Shown here: positions 49,726-58,586 of the stretch, piece after piece
Numbering within the stretch: the first letter of the stretch is position 1
How the letters are laid out: each line of letters starts with the position of its first letter
Assembly (NCBI RefSeq): GCF_001513955.1
Contig: NZ_KQ948150.1
Location: forward strand, 620,001-684,000
From: Streptomyces pseudovenezuelae
GTDB lineage: Bacteria; Actinomycetota; Actinomycetes; Streptomycetales; Streptomycetaceae
Length of the DNA stretch: 64,000 bases
Direction of reading: 5' to 3'
The notes under the pieces: model-generated
Told to the model about the DNA's origin: nothing
The model's database searches: none
What the model saw: the letters and a program-made list of their open reading frames with translations, nothing else
Position numbers and translations under genes: made by a program

Positions 49726-50862
49726 ATGCGCATCCCGAAGCGCGTCGCCGTGATCGGTGCCGGCAGCATGGGCAGCCAGGCCATGTGGCGCCTGGCCGCC
49801 CGCGGAGCCGAGGTCATTGGCTACGACCGGTACGCACCGGGTCACGACCGCGGCGCGGCCGGGGGCGAGAGCCGCATCTACCGAGCCGCCCACCTCGGTG
49901 AGCCCGCGTACATTCCTCTGCTGCGCCTCGCGGACCGGATGTGGGAGCAGCTCCAGGCAGAGACGGGCCTGCCGCTGCGGCGCCGCAGCGGCAGCCTGGT
50001 GATGGGAGAGGCCTCTTCGCCGTCCATGAGCCTCCTCCTCTCCACGAGCACCGCCCAGGAGCTGGATCACGAGGTGCTGGGCCGGGAGGAACTCGCCCGC
50101 CGCTATCCGCAGCACCGGCTTCCGGACGGGCACATCGCCGTCCTCGACCGGCTGGGCGCCGTCATCAGGCCGGAGGCGTCCATCCAGGCCGCCGCCGCCC
50201 GCGCCGAGCACCTGGGCGCCCGGCTGCACCGCTACACCACGGTCCGCGAGGTCGTCCCCGCAGCGGGCGGCGGGGTGCGGGTCGTCAGCGACCAGGGCAC
50301 GGACCACGTGGACGCCGCCGTGGTCACCGTGGGCCCCTGGATCAACACCCTGCTCCCGGACCTTCCCCGGACCATCGACGTACGCCGGGTTGTCTGCTCC
50401 TGGCACCTGCCCACACACCACGACTGGTTCGCGGGCGGTGCTCCTCCCTTCGTGCGCGCCGCACCCCATGACTGCTTCGGAATCCCGTCGCCCGACGGTA
50501 TTTCCGTCAAGCTCGGTCTCTCCGTGAAATACCATGCGCCGGTGCCCGAGCCCGAACGGCTCGACCGCACCGTCCACCCCGAGGAACTCGGCACCTTCCG
50601 CGAGCTCATCGGTGAACTCATGCCCGACCTGAACCCCGACCCCATCAGGATGTCGGCCTACATGGAGGGCTACACGCAGTCCGGAAACCCGGTCGTCGGT
50701 CATCTGCCCGGCGAGGACGACATCATCGTCATGGCCGGGTTCTCGGGCAGCGGCTTCAAGATCTCGCCCGCGATGGGAGAGATCGCCGCCGACCTGGCAC
50801 TCGACGGCACCACACAGCACCCCGTCGCCTTTCTCGCTCCGGCAGGAGCCGGCGCCGCCTGA
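49726..50862 (+). CDS. SolA/sarcosine oxidase-like FAD-dependent oxidase
   Basis: A 378-residue flavoenzyme of the monomeric sarcosine/N-methyl amino acid oxidase family. RVAVIGAGSMGSQAMWRLAA is the FAD dinucleotide fold, then VIGYDRYAPGHDRGAAGGES and RIYRAAHLGEPAYIPLLRLA (the typical H-x-x-G-S-S and R-x-x-R blocks), DAAVVTVGPWINTLLPDLPR, and PVVGHLPGEDDIIVMAGFSG with SGFKISPAMGEIAADLAL at the C-terminus. It oxidises N-methylated or secondary amino acids to an imine with O2, giving H2O2. RBS GAGGAG seven bases upstream. It heads the catabolic run and is divergent from the PucR activator. Confidence 0.85.
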   Translation: MRIPKRVAVIGAGSMGSQAMWRLAARGAEVIGYDRYAPGHDRGAAGGESRIYRAAHLGEPAYIPLLRLADRMWEQLQAETGLPLRRRSGSLVMGEASSPSMSLLLSTSTAQELDHEVLGREELARRYPQHRLPDGHIAVLDRLGAVIRPEASIQAAAARAEHLGARLHRYTTVREVVPAAGGGVRVVSDQGTDHVDAAVVTVGPWINTLLPDLPRTIDVRRVVCSWHLPTHHDWFAGGAPPFVRAAPHDCFGIPSPDGISVKLGLSVKYHAPVPEPERLDRTVHPEELGTFRELIGELMPDLNPDPIRMSAYMEGYTQSGNPVVGHLPGEDDIIVMAGFSGSGFKISPAMGEIAADLALDGTTQHPVAFLAPAGAGAA

Positions 50863-50981
50863 TCCCCGGCGATCGGCCACACCGTCACCCCGCGCTCCCG
50901 ACCCCTCTGTCGTGAGCATGCCCACATACGGACGCGTCGGCCCTGACCAGTTGCCCAAGCCCAAGAAAACGGAGTACTTCC

Positions 50982-51662
50982 ATGCCCATTCCCTCGTTCC
51001 AGTTCCGACCGAAGTACGTCTCGTTCGACTGCTACGGCACATTGATCGAGTGGCCGATGACCCCCATCACCCGTGAACTCGTCGGCGACCAGATCCCGGC
51101 CGAGCACTGGGACCAGTTCGTCAAGGAGTTCCGCGGCTACCGCTACGACTCGGTCCTCGGCAAGTACTACCCCTACGAGCAGACTTTGCAGGACGCCTTC
51201 GAAGGGGTCTGCCGCAAGTGGGGCGTGAAGGCCGCCCCGGACGCCGGCAAGCGGCTGGCCGACGGCGTGCGCAGCTGGGGCCCGCACGCGGATGTGCCGG
51301 AACCGCTGAAGACGATGGGGGAGAACTACAAGCTGGTGATCCTCTCCAACGCCGGGGACGCCTTCCTTGAGGAGAGCGTGCCACGGCTCGGTGCGGACTT
51401 CCACGCGGTCTTCACCGCGGAGCAGGCCGGCTACTACAAGCCCCGCTACGCAGCGTTCGAGTACATGCTCGACCAGCTCGACGCGTCCCCCGAGGACTTC
51501 GTGCACGTCTCCTCGCACACCCGCTACGACCTGATGCCGATGCACGACATGGGCTTCCGCAACCTCGTCCTCCTGGACCGCGGCTGCGACCCGGTCACCC
51601 ACGGCTACGACTACGTGACCGTCAACTCTCTCGACGAGCTCAACCAGATGCTGGGCATCTGA
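50982..51662 (+). CDS. haloacid dehalogenase type II-like HAD hydrolase
   Basis: A 226-residue HAD hydrolase. KYVSFDCYGTLIEWPM near residue 12 carries the nucleophile Asp of the DxYGT motif, YKLVILSNAGDAFLEES near 108 is motif II (Ser-Asn), GYYKPRYAAFEYML gives the lysine of motif III, and VHVSSHTRYDLMPMHDMGFR near 172 gives the acidic motif IV. The DxYGT wording and length fit L-2-haloacid dehalogenases, but many such proteins hydrolyse phosphates or other small acids. Between the oxidase and the ABC importer, it may process the same imported substrate (inference). Confidence 0.85.
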   Translation: MPIPSFQFRPKYVSFDCYGTLIEWPMTPITRELVGDQIPAEHWDQFVKEFRGYRYDSVLGKYYPYEQTLQDAFEGVCRKWGVKAAPDAGKRLADGVRSWGPHADVPEPLKTMGENYKLVILSNAGDAFLEESVPRLGADFHAVFTAEQAGYYKPRYAAFEYMLDQLDASPEDFVHVSSHTRYDLMPMHDMGFRNLVLLDRGCDPVTHGYDYVTVNSLDELNQMLGI

Positions 51663-51792
51663 CGCGCGACGCCCGGTCACCCAGCACCTTCCCGACAGGC
51701 ACTCACGACGCCCCGTCCGATCCGCACGTCGTCCCCGCGTCACGGACTCCCCGTATCTCCCGAATCCCCAGCATTCTCCAGGAGGCACCGCC

Positions 51793-52812
51793 ATGAAAAG
51801 CAACCGGACAGGCCGCAGAACCGTACACCGCACTGCAGGCGCCGTGGCTGCCGCCCTGCAGGTCAACAGGCACTTGAGCATCCCGATCGTCACGACCGCC
51901 CTGGCCCTCGCGCTCGCCGCGTGCGGGGCGAGCGGCACCGGACAGAACGTGGGAGCGAAGAGTACGGCGCAGGGCGAAGGATCCGGCCCGCACACCGAGC
52001 CCACCGACGACATCTCGGTAGGCGTGAAGCCGGACCAGAACGCGGTGAAGCTGCTGCCCGCGGCGGTGAAGGCCAAGGGCACGCTCTCGGTGGCCATGGA
52101 CCTGACGTACCCGCCCACCACGTTCATGGCATCGGACAACAGGACCCCGATCGGGTTCAACCCGGACGTGGCCCGGCTGATCGCCGCCAAGCTCGGCCTG
52201 AAGCTGCAGATCAACAACGTCAAGTTCGACACCATCATCACCGGACTGCAGGCCGACCGGTACGACTTCACGGTCTCCACCATGGGCGCCACGAAGGACC
52301 GGCTGAAGGTGCTCGACATGGTCGACTACGTCAACTCCGGGACCGGAGTGTCCGTCCCCTACGGCAACCCGCAGAAGCTGGGCACCCACACGCTGTGCGG
52401 GCACCGCGTGGGTGTCACCTCCGGCAGCACCCAGGAGCTGCAGTGGCTGCCCCAACTGTCCAAGCAGGACTGCACGAGCAAGGGCAAGCCGGCCATCAAG
52501 GCAGTGACCCTGCCCAGCGTGAACGACGCTCTCACCCAGCTGGTCTCCCAACGGATCGACGCGGTGATGTACGACTTCATCTCGCTCGGGTGGGCGGCCG
52601 AGCAGCAGCCCAAGACGTTCGACGTCCTGCAGCCCATGGTGACCACCAAGGCCGCGACCCTCGCCCTGAAGAAGGACTCACCGCTGACCCCCGCGGTGAA
52701 GGCCGCCGTCCAGTCGATCATCGACAGCCCCAAGTACGCCCAGGCACTGGGCCGCTGGGGCCTCAAGGACCTCGGGACCAAGACCGCGGCCATGGCCGTC
52801 CCCCAGGACTGA
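51793..52812 (+). CDS. amino acid ABC transporter substrate-binding lipoprotein
   Basis: A 339-residue family-3 solute-binding protein. A long signal ends in TTALALALAACGASG, with the lipobox cysteine near residue 44. The binding domain has KGTLSVAMDLTYPPTTFMAS, GFNPDVARLIAAKLGLKLQI, FDTIITGLQADRYDFTVSTM, and VNDALTQLVSQRIDAVMYDF. This is the polar amino acid/opine type fold with two lobes; the aromatic YPPTTF and the acidic D residues suit a cationic or polar amine substrate. AGGAGG at 51780-51785 supports the ATG at 51793. Permease and ATPase genes follow directly, so the three form one importer. Confidence 0.9.
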   Translation: MKSNRTGRRTVHRTAGAVAAALQVNRHLSIPIVTTALALALAACGASGTGQNVGAKSTAQGEGSGPHTEPTDDISVGVKPDQNAVKLLPAAVKAKGTLSVAMDLTYPPTTFMASDNRTPIGFNPDVARLIAAKLGLKLQINNVKFDTIITGLQADRYDFTVSTMGATKDRLKVLDMVDYVNSGTGVSVPYGNPQKLGTHTLCGHRVGVTSGSTQELQWLPQLSKQDCTSKGKPAIKAVTLPSVNDALTQLVSQRIDAVMYDFISLGWAAEQQPKTFDVLQPMVTTKAATLALKKDSPLTPAVKAAVQSIIDSPKYAQALGRWGLKDLGTKTAAMAVPQD

Positions 52813-52819
52813 GACGCCG

Positions 52820-53776
52820 ATGGACGTGATCGAGACCACGAAGACCAGGAGCCGAGCGGTGCCACAACTACCGGCCGAGGAAAAGAAGCGGGTCACGCCG
52901 AAACGTCCGCGCGACTATGTCGCCTGGGCCGTCGCCATCGCGATCGTCGCCGGTCTGGTGTGGACCGTGGTGACGAACGAGAACTATCGCTGGCCGGTGG
53001 TGTTCAGCTACTTCACCACGCAAACCATCCTCAACGGCCTGTTGGTCACGCTATTCCTGACCGTGGCGAGTATGGCTCTGGGCACGCTGCTGGGCCTCGT
53101 GCTGGCGGTGATGCGCATGTCGCAGCAGCGGCCCGTCTCCGGGCTGGCCCAGCTCTACATCACCTTCTTCCGCGGCACGCCGGTGCTCGTGCAGCTGGTC
53201 TTCTGGTTCAACATCGCGGCGCTGTACCCGAACCTCTCGATCGGCGTCCCGTTCACCGACATCTCCACGCCGGTGAACGTGAACGCGATCATGACTCCGA
53301 TGACCGCGGCCGTCATGGGGCTGACGCTGAACCAGGCCGCGTACATGTCCGAGATCATCCGCGGCGGATTCGCCTCGGTCAGCCGAGGACAGCACGAGGC
53401 CGCGGAGTCCCTGGGCATGTCGGGGTTCACCAAGCTCCGCCACGTGATCATCCCGCAGACCATGCCGGCGATCATCCCCGCCACCGGCAACCAGGTGATC
53501 GGGATGCTCAAGGAGACCTCGCTGGTGAGCGTGCTCGGCGTCGCCGACCTGCTGCAGAGCGCACAGGCGATCTACGCCCGCACCTACCAGACGATTCCGC
53601 TGCTGATCGTGGCCAGCCTCTGGTACCTGATCATGACGCTGGTGCTGAGCGTGCCGCAGTCCATGATCGAGCGCCGTTTCTCCCGCTCGACCCGGGCACG
53701 GCCGGCCCCGGCCGCCACCTCGGCCGGGCCCGGCCCCGGCCTGCCCGTCCCCACCACGAGGGAGTCCCTGCTGTGA
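52820..53776 (+). CDS. amino acid ABC transporter permease
   Basis: A 318-residue inner-membrane permease of the HisM/GltJ type. The first membrane segment is VAWAVAIAIVAGLVWTVVT near residue 34. The ABC signature of the EAA loop is EAAESLGMSGFTKLRHVIIP near residue 190, and FRGTPVLVQLVFWFNIAA and LTLNQAAYMSEIIRGGFASV flank it. Five to six helices are predicted. It starts seven bases after the binding-protein stop and ends overlapping the ATPase GTG (GTGA). The C-terminal tail is Pro/Ala-rich. Confidence 0.9.
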   Translation: MDVIETTKTRSRAVPQLPAEEKKRVTPKRPRDYVAWAVAIAIVAGLVWTVVTNENYRWPVVFSYFTTQTILNGLLVTLFLTVASMALGTLLGLVLAVMRMSQQRPVSGLAQLYITFFRGTPVLVQLVFWFNIAALYPNLSIGVPFTDISTPVNVNAIMTPMTAAVMGLTLNQAAYMSEIIRGGFASVSRGQHEAAESLGMSGFTKLRHVIIPQTMPAIIPATGNQVIGMLKETSLVSVLGVADLLQSAQAIYARTYQTIPLLIVASLWYLIMTLVLSVPQSMIERRFSRSTRARPAPAATSAGPGPGLPVPTTRESLL

Positions 53777-54540
53777 ACGCCGACGGAACGATCGTCGCAC
53801 GCAAGCTGTGGAAGAGCTTCGGACGTCACCAGGTCCTGCGGGACATCGACCTGACCGTCGCGGCCGGCGAGATCTCCTGCATCATCGGGCCCAGCGGCTC
53901 AGGCAAATCCACCCTGCTGCGGTGCATCAACGGACTGGAGACCGTCGACCGCGGAGTCCTGAAGGTCAACGGAGAGGACTTCGGCTACGTCGAGAAGGAC
54001 GACGCGTACCACGCTGTCCGCCCGCAACGGCTGGCTGAGCAACGTGCCCGTGTCGGCATGGTGTTCCAGCAGTTCAACCTGTTCCCCAACATGACCGCCG
54101 AAAGCAACGTCATGTCCGGACCGGTGCTCGTGCAGAAGAAGAACCGCCAGGCCTGCCGGGCCCAGGCACAAGAACTGCTGGCCAAGGTCGGCCTTGAGGG
54201 GTGCGGCCACAAATACCCAGCCCAACTCTCCGGCGGCCAGCAGCAACGCGTCGCCATCGCCCGCGCGCTCGCGATGGAACCCACCATCATGCTGTTCGAC
54301 GAACCCACCAGTGCACTGGACCCGGAACGCGTGGGCGAAGTACTCGCCGTCATGCGCGACCTGGCCGGCAACGGCATGACCATGCTGTTGGTCACCCACG
54401 AGATGGGCTTCGCCCGCGAGGTCGCCGACGAAGTGCTGTTCATGGACGAGGGCATCGCGGTGGAGCGCGGCGACGCACGCGAGGTGCTGGCCAACCCACG
54501 CGAGAAGCGAACCCAGGCCTTCCTCGAAAGAGTGCTGTAG
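53773..54540 (+). CDS. amino acid ABC transporter ATP-binding protein
   Basis: A 255-residue ATPase. Walker A GPSGSGKST near residue 38, Q-loop VFQQFNLFP, signature LSGGQQQRVAIARALAMEP near 155, Walker B IMLFDEPTSALDPE, D-loop and H-loop LLVTHEMGFA. This is the GlnQ/HisP-type wording for polar amino acid importers. Its GTG overlaps the permease stop by four bases. Together with the upstream binding protein and permease it forms the importer that feeds the oxidase and dehydrogenase genes around it. Confidence 0.95.
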   Translation: MNADGTIVARKLWKSFGRHQVLRDIDLTVAAGEISCIIGPSGSGKSTLLRCINGLETVDRGVLKVNGEDFGYVEKDDAYHAVRPQRLAEQRARVGMVFQQFNLFPNMTAESNVMSGPVLVQKKNRQACRAQAQELLAKVGLEGCGHKYPAQLSGGQQQRVAIARALAMEPTIMLFDEPTSALDPERVGEVLAVMRDLAGNGMTMLLVTHEMGFAREVADEVLFMDEGIAVERGDAREVLANPREKRTQAFLERVL

Positions 54541-54686
54541 AGGCGGCCGGCACACGCGGAAGCGGCTCGCGCAGCAGCCCGGCCTTCCACCCGGCCCGGG
54601 GCGCGCCGGCACTGACGGTGTCACCGGACGGGACCTGGTGGTGCCAGGCCGTCCCCACTTCGAAGACTCCCCGCTAAGGACCCGAC

Positions 54687-55967
54687 ATGAAGACGATCCC
54701 CTACTGGATAGACACCGCCGGGACGTTTCCCGACCGGTCCGGCAAGCCGCTGTCCGAGGACACCGACCTTGTGGTCATCGGCGCCGGCCTGACGGGTCTG
54801 TCCACCGCCCTGCACTCCGCCCGCAAGGGCGCCCGCGTCACCCTCGTCGAGAAGGGCCAGGTCGGCTCGGGGGCCTCAGCCCGCAACGGCGGCATGGCCA
54901 ACCTGGGCTTCACCATAGGCGTGGGCCAGGCCATCCGCCGGTACGGACTGGAGCGGGCCCGCGAGATCTACAACTCCTACGGCGAGGCCGTGGACACCGT
55001 CGAGCGGCTCGTGAACGAGGAGTCCATCGACTGCCAGTTCCGCCGCGTCGGACGCCTGGGTGTCGCGTCCCGTCCCGCCCACTTCGAGAGCAAGAAGGCC
55101 CAACAGCGCGACCTGGCCAAGTACTTCGGCCACGAGACCACTCTGATCGGCAAGGCCGAGCTGCGTTCCGAGATCGGGTCCGACGTCTACCACGGCGGCC
55201 TGCTCGACCCGTTCAGCGCGGCCCTGCACGTCGGCCGCTTCGTGCGCGGCATGGCCGAGGCGTGCGAGCGCGCCGGTGTAGAGATCCACGAGCGCAACGC
55301 GGCCATCGGTGTGCGGCGTACCGCCGCCGGCCGGTTCGAGGTCAGCACCGAGCGCGGTGTGATCCGCGCCGGGCAGGTCATGATGGCCACCGACGCCTAC
55401 ACCGACAAGAACTTCCCGTGGCTGCGCCGCCGTCAGGTCTGCCTGGGCAGCTTCATCATCGTGACCGAGCCGCTCGGCGAGGAACTCGCCCGGGACATCA
55501 TCCCGAAGGCCCGCCTCATCGTCGACTCCAACCAGGTCTGCCACTACTTCCGGCTAACCCCGGACAACCGCCTGCTGTTCGGCGGACGCGCCCGCTTCGC
55601 ACCGTCCGACCCCACCTCGGACAAGAAGAGCGGGGCCGTCCTGTTCCGTGAGATGTGCGCGATCTTCCCCCAGCTCTCCCGCACCAGGATCGAGTACGTA
55701 TGGGGCGGCTCCGTCGGCTTCGCCATGGACCGCATCGTGCACGCCGGGCAGACCGAGGACGGCGTCCACTACTCCATGGGATACGCCGGCCACGGCGTGC
55801 AGATGGCCACCCACATGGGGCACGTCATGGCCGAGGTGCTGGACGGCCACCCCGAGGCCAGCCCCGTCCGCGACATCGCCCCGCCCCGTATCCCTCTCTA
55901 CAACGGCACCGCCTGGTTCCTGCCGTTCGCGGGCGCCTACTACAAGACGCTCGACCGCGTCCGCTGA
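54687..55967 (+). CDS. PuuB-like FAD-dependent amine oxidoreductase (DAO family)
   Basis: A 426-residue flavin oxidase/dehydrogenase. SEDTDLVVIGAGLTGLSTAL HSARKGARVTLVEKG-type FAD fold at residues 28-60, QVGSGASARNGGMANLGFTI near 65 (the G-x-S-x-R-N-G-G motif of gamma-glutamylputrescine oxidase-like enzymes), RFVRGMAEACERAGVEIHER, GQVMMATDAYTDKNFPWLRR, NRLLFGGRARFAPSDPT and GYAGHGVQMATHMGHVMAEV. The family oxidises amines or N-substituted amino acids, forming an aldehyde after hydrolysis. The next gene is an aldehyde dehydrogenase, as in the puu pathway, but no glutamyl-ligase gene is present. Confidence 0.85.
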   Translation: MKTIPYWIDTAGTFPDRSGKPLSEDTDLVVIGAGLTGLSTALHSARKGARVTLVEKGQVGSGASARNGGMANLGFTIGVGQAIRRYGLERAREIYNSYGEAVDTVERLVNEESIDCQFRRVGRLGVASRPAHFESKKAQQRDLAKYFGHETTLIGKAELRSEIGSDVYHGGLLDPFSAALHVGRFVRGMAEACERAGVEIHERNAAIGVRRTAAGRFEVSTERGVIRAGQVMMATDAYTDKNFPWLRRRQVCLGSFIIVTEPLGEELARDIIPKARLIVDSNQVCHYFRLTPDNRLLFGGRARFAPSDPTSDKKSGAVLFREMCAIFPQLSRTRIEYVWGGSVGFAMDRIVHAGQTEDGVHYSMGYAGHGVQMATHMGHVMAEVLDGHPEASPVRDIAPPRIPLYNGTAWFLPFAGAYYKTLDRVR

Positions 55968-56008
55968 CCGGTCGGCAGCCTCTCTGCACCCACAAGGAGA
56001 CACCCACC

Positions 56009-57460
56009 ATGACTGTCGTCCGTGATGTTCCCAAGCAGCTGTTCATCGGCGGCGATTGGCAGGACGCGGAGTCCGGCCGGACGCTGTCCGTCGACAACCC
56101 GGCCACCGGCGAGGAACTGTGCCAGGTCGCCGATGCCTCACCCGGTGACGGCCGGCGTGCCGTCGAAGCGGCGGTCGCCGCGCAGGCCGCCTGGGCCGCC
56201 ACGCCGCCGCGCGTGCGCAGCGAGATCCTGCGCCGCGCCTACGACATCATCATCGCGCGCACCGAGGACCTCGCCCTGCTGATGACCCTGGAGATGGGCA
56301 AGCCCCTGGCCGAGGCGCGTGCCGAAGTCGCATACGGCGCGGAGTTCTTCCGCTGGTTCTCCGAGGAAGCCGTCCGTATCGACGGCGGCATGATGACCGC
56401 CCCCGACGGCAGGAACCGGCTGCTGGTCACCCGTCAGCCCGTCGGACCCTGTCTGCTCGTCACTCCCTGGAACTTCCCCCTGGCGATGGGCACCCGCAAG
56501 ATCGGTCCCGCCGTCGCGGCCGGTTGCACCATCGTCCTCAAACCCGCCCCTCAGACGCCCCTGACCAGCCTCGCCCTGGCGGAGATCCTCACCGAAGCGG
56601 GTCTGCCGGCCGGGGTGCTGAACGTCGTCACCACCTCCGACGCGGCCGGCGTCGTCGCACCCCTCCTGCGTGGCGGGCGGATTCGCAAGCTGTCCTTCAC
56701 CGGCTCCACCCAGGTCGGCCGGATCCTGCTGGCCCAGTGCGCCGACACGGTCATCCGCACCTCCATGGAACTGGGCGGCAACGCCCCTCTCATCGTCTTC
56801 GACGACGCCGACCTCGACGTGGCCGTCGAGGGCACCATGGTCGCCAAGATGCGCAACATGGGCGAGTCCTGCTGCGCGGCCAACCGCATCCTCGCCCACA
56901 CCTCGATCGCCGAGGAGTTCGCCTCCCGCCTCGCCGCACGCATGGCCGCCCTCACCGTCGGGTCCGGCACCGAACCCGGCACCGACGTCGGCCCCCTCAT
57001 CGACCTCGCCGGCCGCAGCAAGGCACACGACCTGGTGCTGGACGCCGTCAAGCGCGGCGCCACCGCCCTGACCGGCGGTGAACTCCCCGAGGGACCGGGC
57101 TCCTTCTACCCGCCCACCGTCCTCACCGGTGTCGCCGCCGACTCGGCGATCACCGACACCGAGATCTTCGGTCCCGTGGCCGCGATCCGCACCTTCGAGT
57201 CCGAGGAGGAGGCCGTCGCCGCCGCGAACGACACCGAATTCGGCCTGGCTGCCTACCTGTTCACCCAGAACCTCGACCGTGCCCTGCGGGTGTCCGAACG
57301 CCTCGAGAGCGGCATGATCGGCATCAACACCGGACTGGTCTCCAACCCCGCCGCGCCCTTCGGCGGCGTAAAGCAGTCCGGCCTGGGCCGCGAAGGCGGA
57401 CGTGTCGGCATCGACGAGTTCCTGGAGTACAAGTACCTGGCCGTCCCTGTCGGAGCCTGA
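56009..57460 (+). CDS. NAD(P)-dependent aldehyde dehydrogenase, succinate-semialdehyde type
   Basis: A 483-residue aldehyde dehydrogenase. LFIGGDWQDAESGRTLSVDN at the start, LVTPWNFPLAMGTRKIGPAV near 155, FTGSTQVGRILLAQCADTVI near 230, SMELGGNAPLIVFDDADLDV with the general-base glutamate near 252, and NMGESCCAANRILAHTSIAE with the nucleophile cysteine (first C of ESCC) near 287. C-terminal EIFGPVAAIRTFESEEEAVA and SNPAAPFGGVKQSGLGREGG complete the family. The wording is that of GabD/SSADH enzymes. It follows the PuuB-like gene by 41 bases and should oxidise the aldehyde made there. RBS AAGGAGA. Confidence 0.9.
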   Translation: MTVVRDVPKQLFIGGDWQDAESGRTLSVDNPATGEELCQVADASPGDGRRAVEAAVAAQAAWAATPPRVRSEILRRAYDIIIARTEDLALLMTLEMGKPLAEARAEVAYGAEFFRWFSEEAVRIDGGMMTAPDGRNRLLVTRQPVGPCLLVTPWNFPLAMGTRKIGPAVAAGCTIVLKPAPQTPLTSLALAEILTEAGLPAGVLNVVTTSDAAGVVAPLLRGGRIRKLSFTGSTQVGRILLAQCADTVIRTSMELGGNAPLIVFDDADLDVAVEGTMVAKMRNMGESCCAANRILAHTSIAEEFASRLAARMAALTVGSGTEPGTDVGPLIDLAGRSKAHDLVLDAVKRGATALTGGELPEGPGSFYPPTVLTGVAADSAITDTEIFGPVAAIRTFESEEEAVAAANDTEFGLAAYLFTQNLDRALRVSERLESGMIGINTGLVSNPAAPFGGVKQSGLGREGGRVGIDEFLEYKYLAVPVGA

Positions 57461-57461
57461 C

Positions 57462-58463
57462 ATGCGTGATCGACTCGTCGTCCTGTACCGCGGCAACCGG
57501 CCGCCCGCCGCCGCACGCATCGAGAGCCTCGCGGACACCGTCTACGCGACCGAGGAGGAACTGCCGTACCTTCTTCCCGGCGCCGACGTCCTCCTGGCCT
57601 GGGTGACCATCACCCCGGCCATCCGGGAGGCGTGGCCCGATGATCCTCACAAGGCGCCCCGCTGGGTCCACGCGTCCTCCGCGGGCGTGGACTCCTTCCT
57701 GTTCCCCGCACTGGTGGACGATCCGCACGTTGTCCTGACCAACGCCCGCGGGGTCTACGAGCAGCCGACCGCCGAGTACGTCCTGGGCCTGATCCTCTCC
57801 CTCGCCAAGGACTTCCCCGGCACATGGGAACATCAGCGGCGCCGCGAGTGGCGTCCGCGCCCCAGCGACGGCATCACCGGACGCACCGTGCTGGTCTGGG
57901 GGACGGGGCCGATCGGCCGGGCGATCGCCCGGCTGTTGCGTGCGGTCGGGATGCGGGTGAGCGGTGCGGGCCGCAAGCCCCGCACGGACGACCCCGACTT
58001 CGGCACGGTCCACGGTGAGACGACCCTGCGCTCCGCCCTGACGGAAGCGGACTACGTCATCCTGGCAGCCCCCCTCACCCAGGACACCCGGGGCATGGTC
58101 GACGCCCCGGTGCTCGCCGCCATGAAGCCGGGAGCGCGGCTGATCAACGTAGGGCGGGGCGGACTCGTCGACGAGGAGGCACTGGTCGACCACCTCGTCT
58201 CCGGACGGCTTGCCGGCGCGGCCCTGGACGTGTTCGCACGGGAGCCGCTGCCCGTCGACTCTCCCTTGTGGAACATGCCCGGCGTGCTGATCTCCCCCCA
58301 TACGGCGGGCGAGACCACCAGCGAGCGGCAGGCATTGATCGAGGTGTTCCTCGACAACTTCGCCCGCCGCGTCGAGGGTCGGCCGCTGCGCAACGTGGTG
58401 GACAAGCAGCGCGGATACGTGGTCGACGGACACCGCATCGCCGGGCCGGGCTATGAAGGATGA
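57462..58463 (+). CDS. D-2-hydroxyacid dehydrogenase
   Basis: A 333-residue NAD-dependent 2-hydroxyacid dehydrogenase. The NAD fold is TVLVWGTGPIGRAIARLLRA near residue 140, the conserved arginine region is INVGRGGLVDEEALVDHLVS near 225, and the catalytic Glu-His part is ALDVFAREPLPVDSPLWNMP and VLISPHTAGETTSE near 255-285. The N-terminal catalytic lobe has APRWVHASSAGVDSFLFP. It starts one base after the aldehyde dehydrogenase stop, so it is translated with it. It reduces a 2-keto acid or oxidises a D-hydroxy acid; together with the HAD and tartrate-type genes this suggests a hydroxy acid intermediate. Confidence 0.9.
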   Translation: MRDRLVVLYRGNRPPAAARIESLADTVYATEEELPYLLPGADVLLAWVTITPAIREAWPDDPHKAPRWVHASSAGVDSFLFPALVDDPHVVLTNARGVYEQPTAEYVLGLILSLAKDFPGTWEHQRRREWRPRPSDGITGRTVLVWGTGPIGRAIARLLRAVGMRVSGAGRKPRTDDPDFGTVHGETTLRSALTEADYVILAAPLTQDTRGMVDAPVLAAMKPGARLINVGRGGLVDEEALVDHLVSGRLAGAALDVFAREPLPVDSPLWNMPGVLISPHTAGETTSERQALIEVFLDNFARRVEGRPLRNVVDKQRGYVVDGHRIAGPGYEG

Positions 58464-58532
58464 CAGGGTGGCGTCTCGGATTCGAGAGCCTTCTCACCAG
58501 CACTGTCACCGGTCACGGGGTGTGAATTGCGA

Positions 58533-58559
58533 CCTGGGGATCTCGACGAGATCCCCAGG
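58533..58559. terminator. perfect 13-bp hairpin between convergent genes
   Basis: CCTGGGGATCTCG (58533-58545) and CGAGATCCCCAGG (58547-58559) are exact inverted repeats around a single A. It lies between the end of the hydroxyacid dehydrogenase gene and the convergent snapalysin gene and should terminate both. Confidence 0.8.
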
Positions 58560-58586
58560 AGGCACGGGTGATTGATGGCTGGGTGG

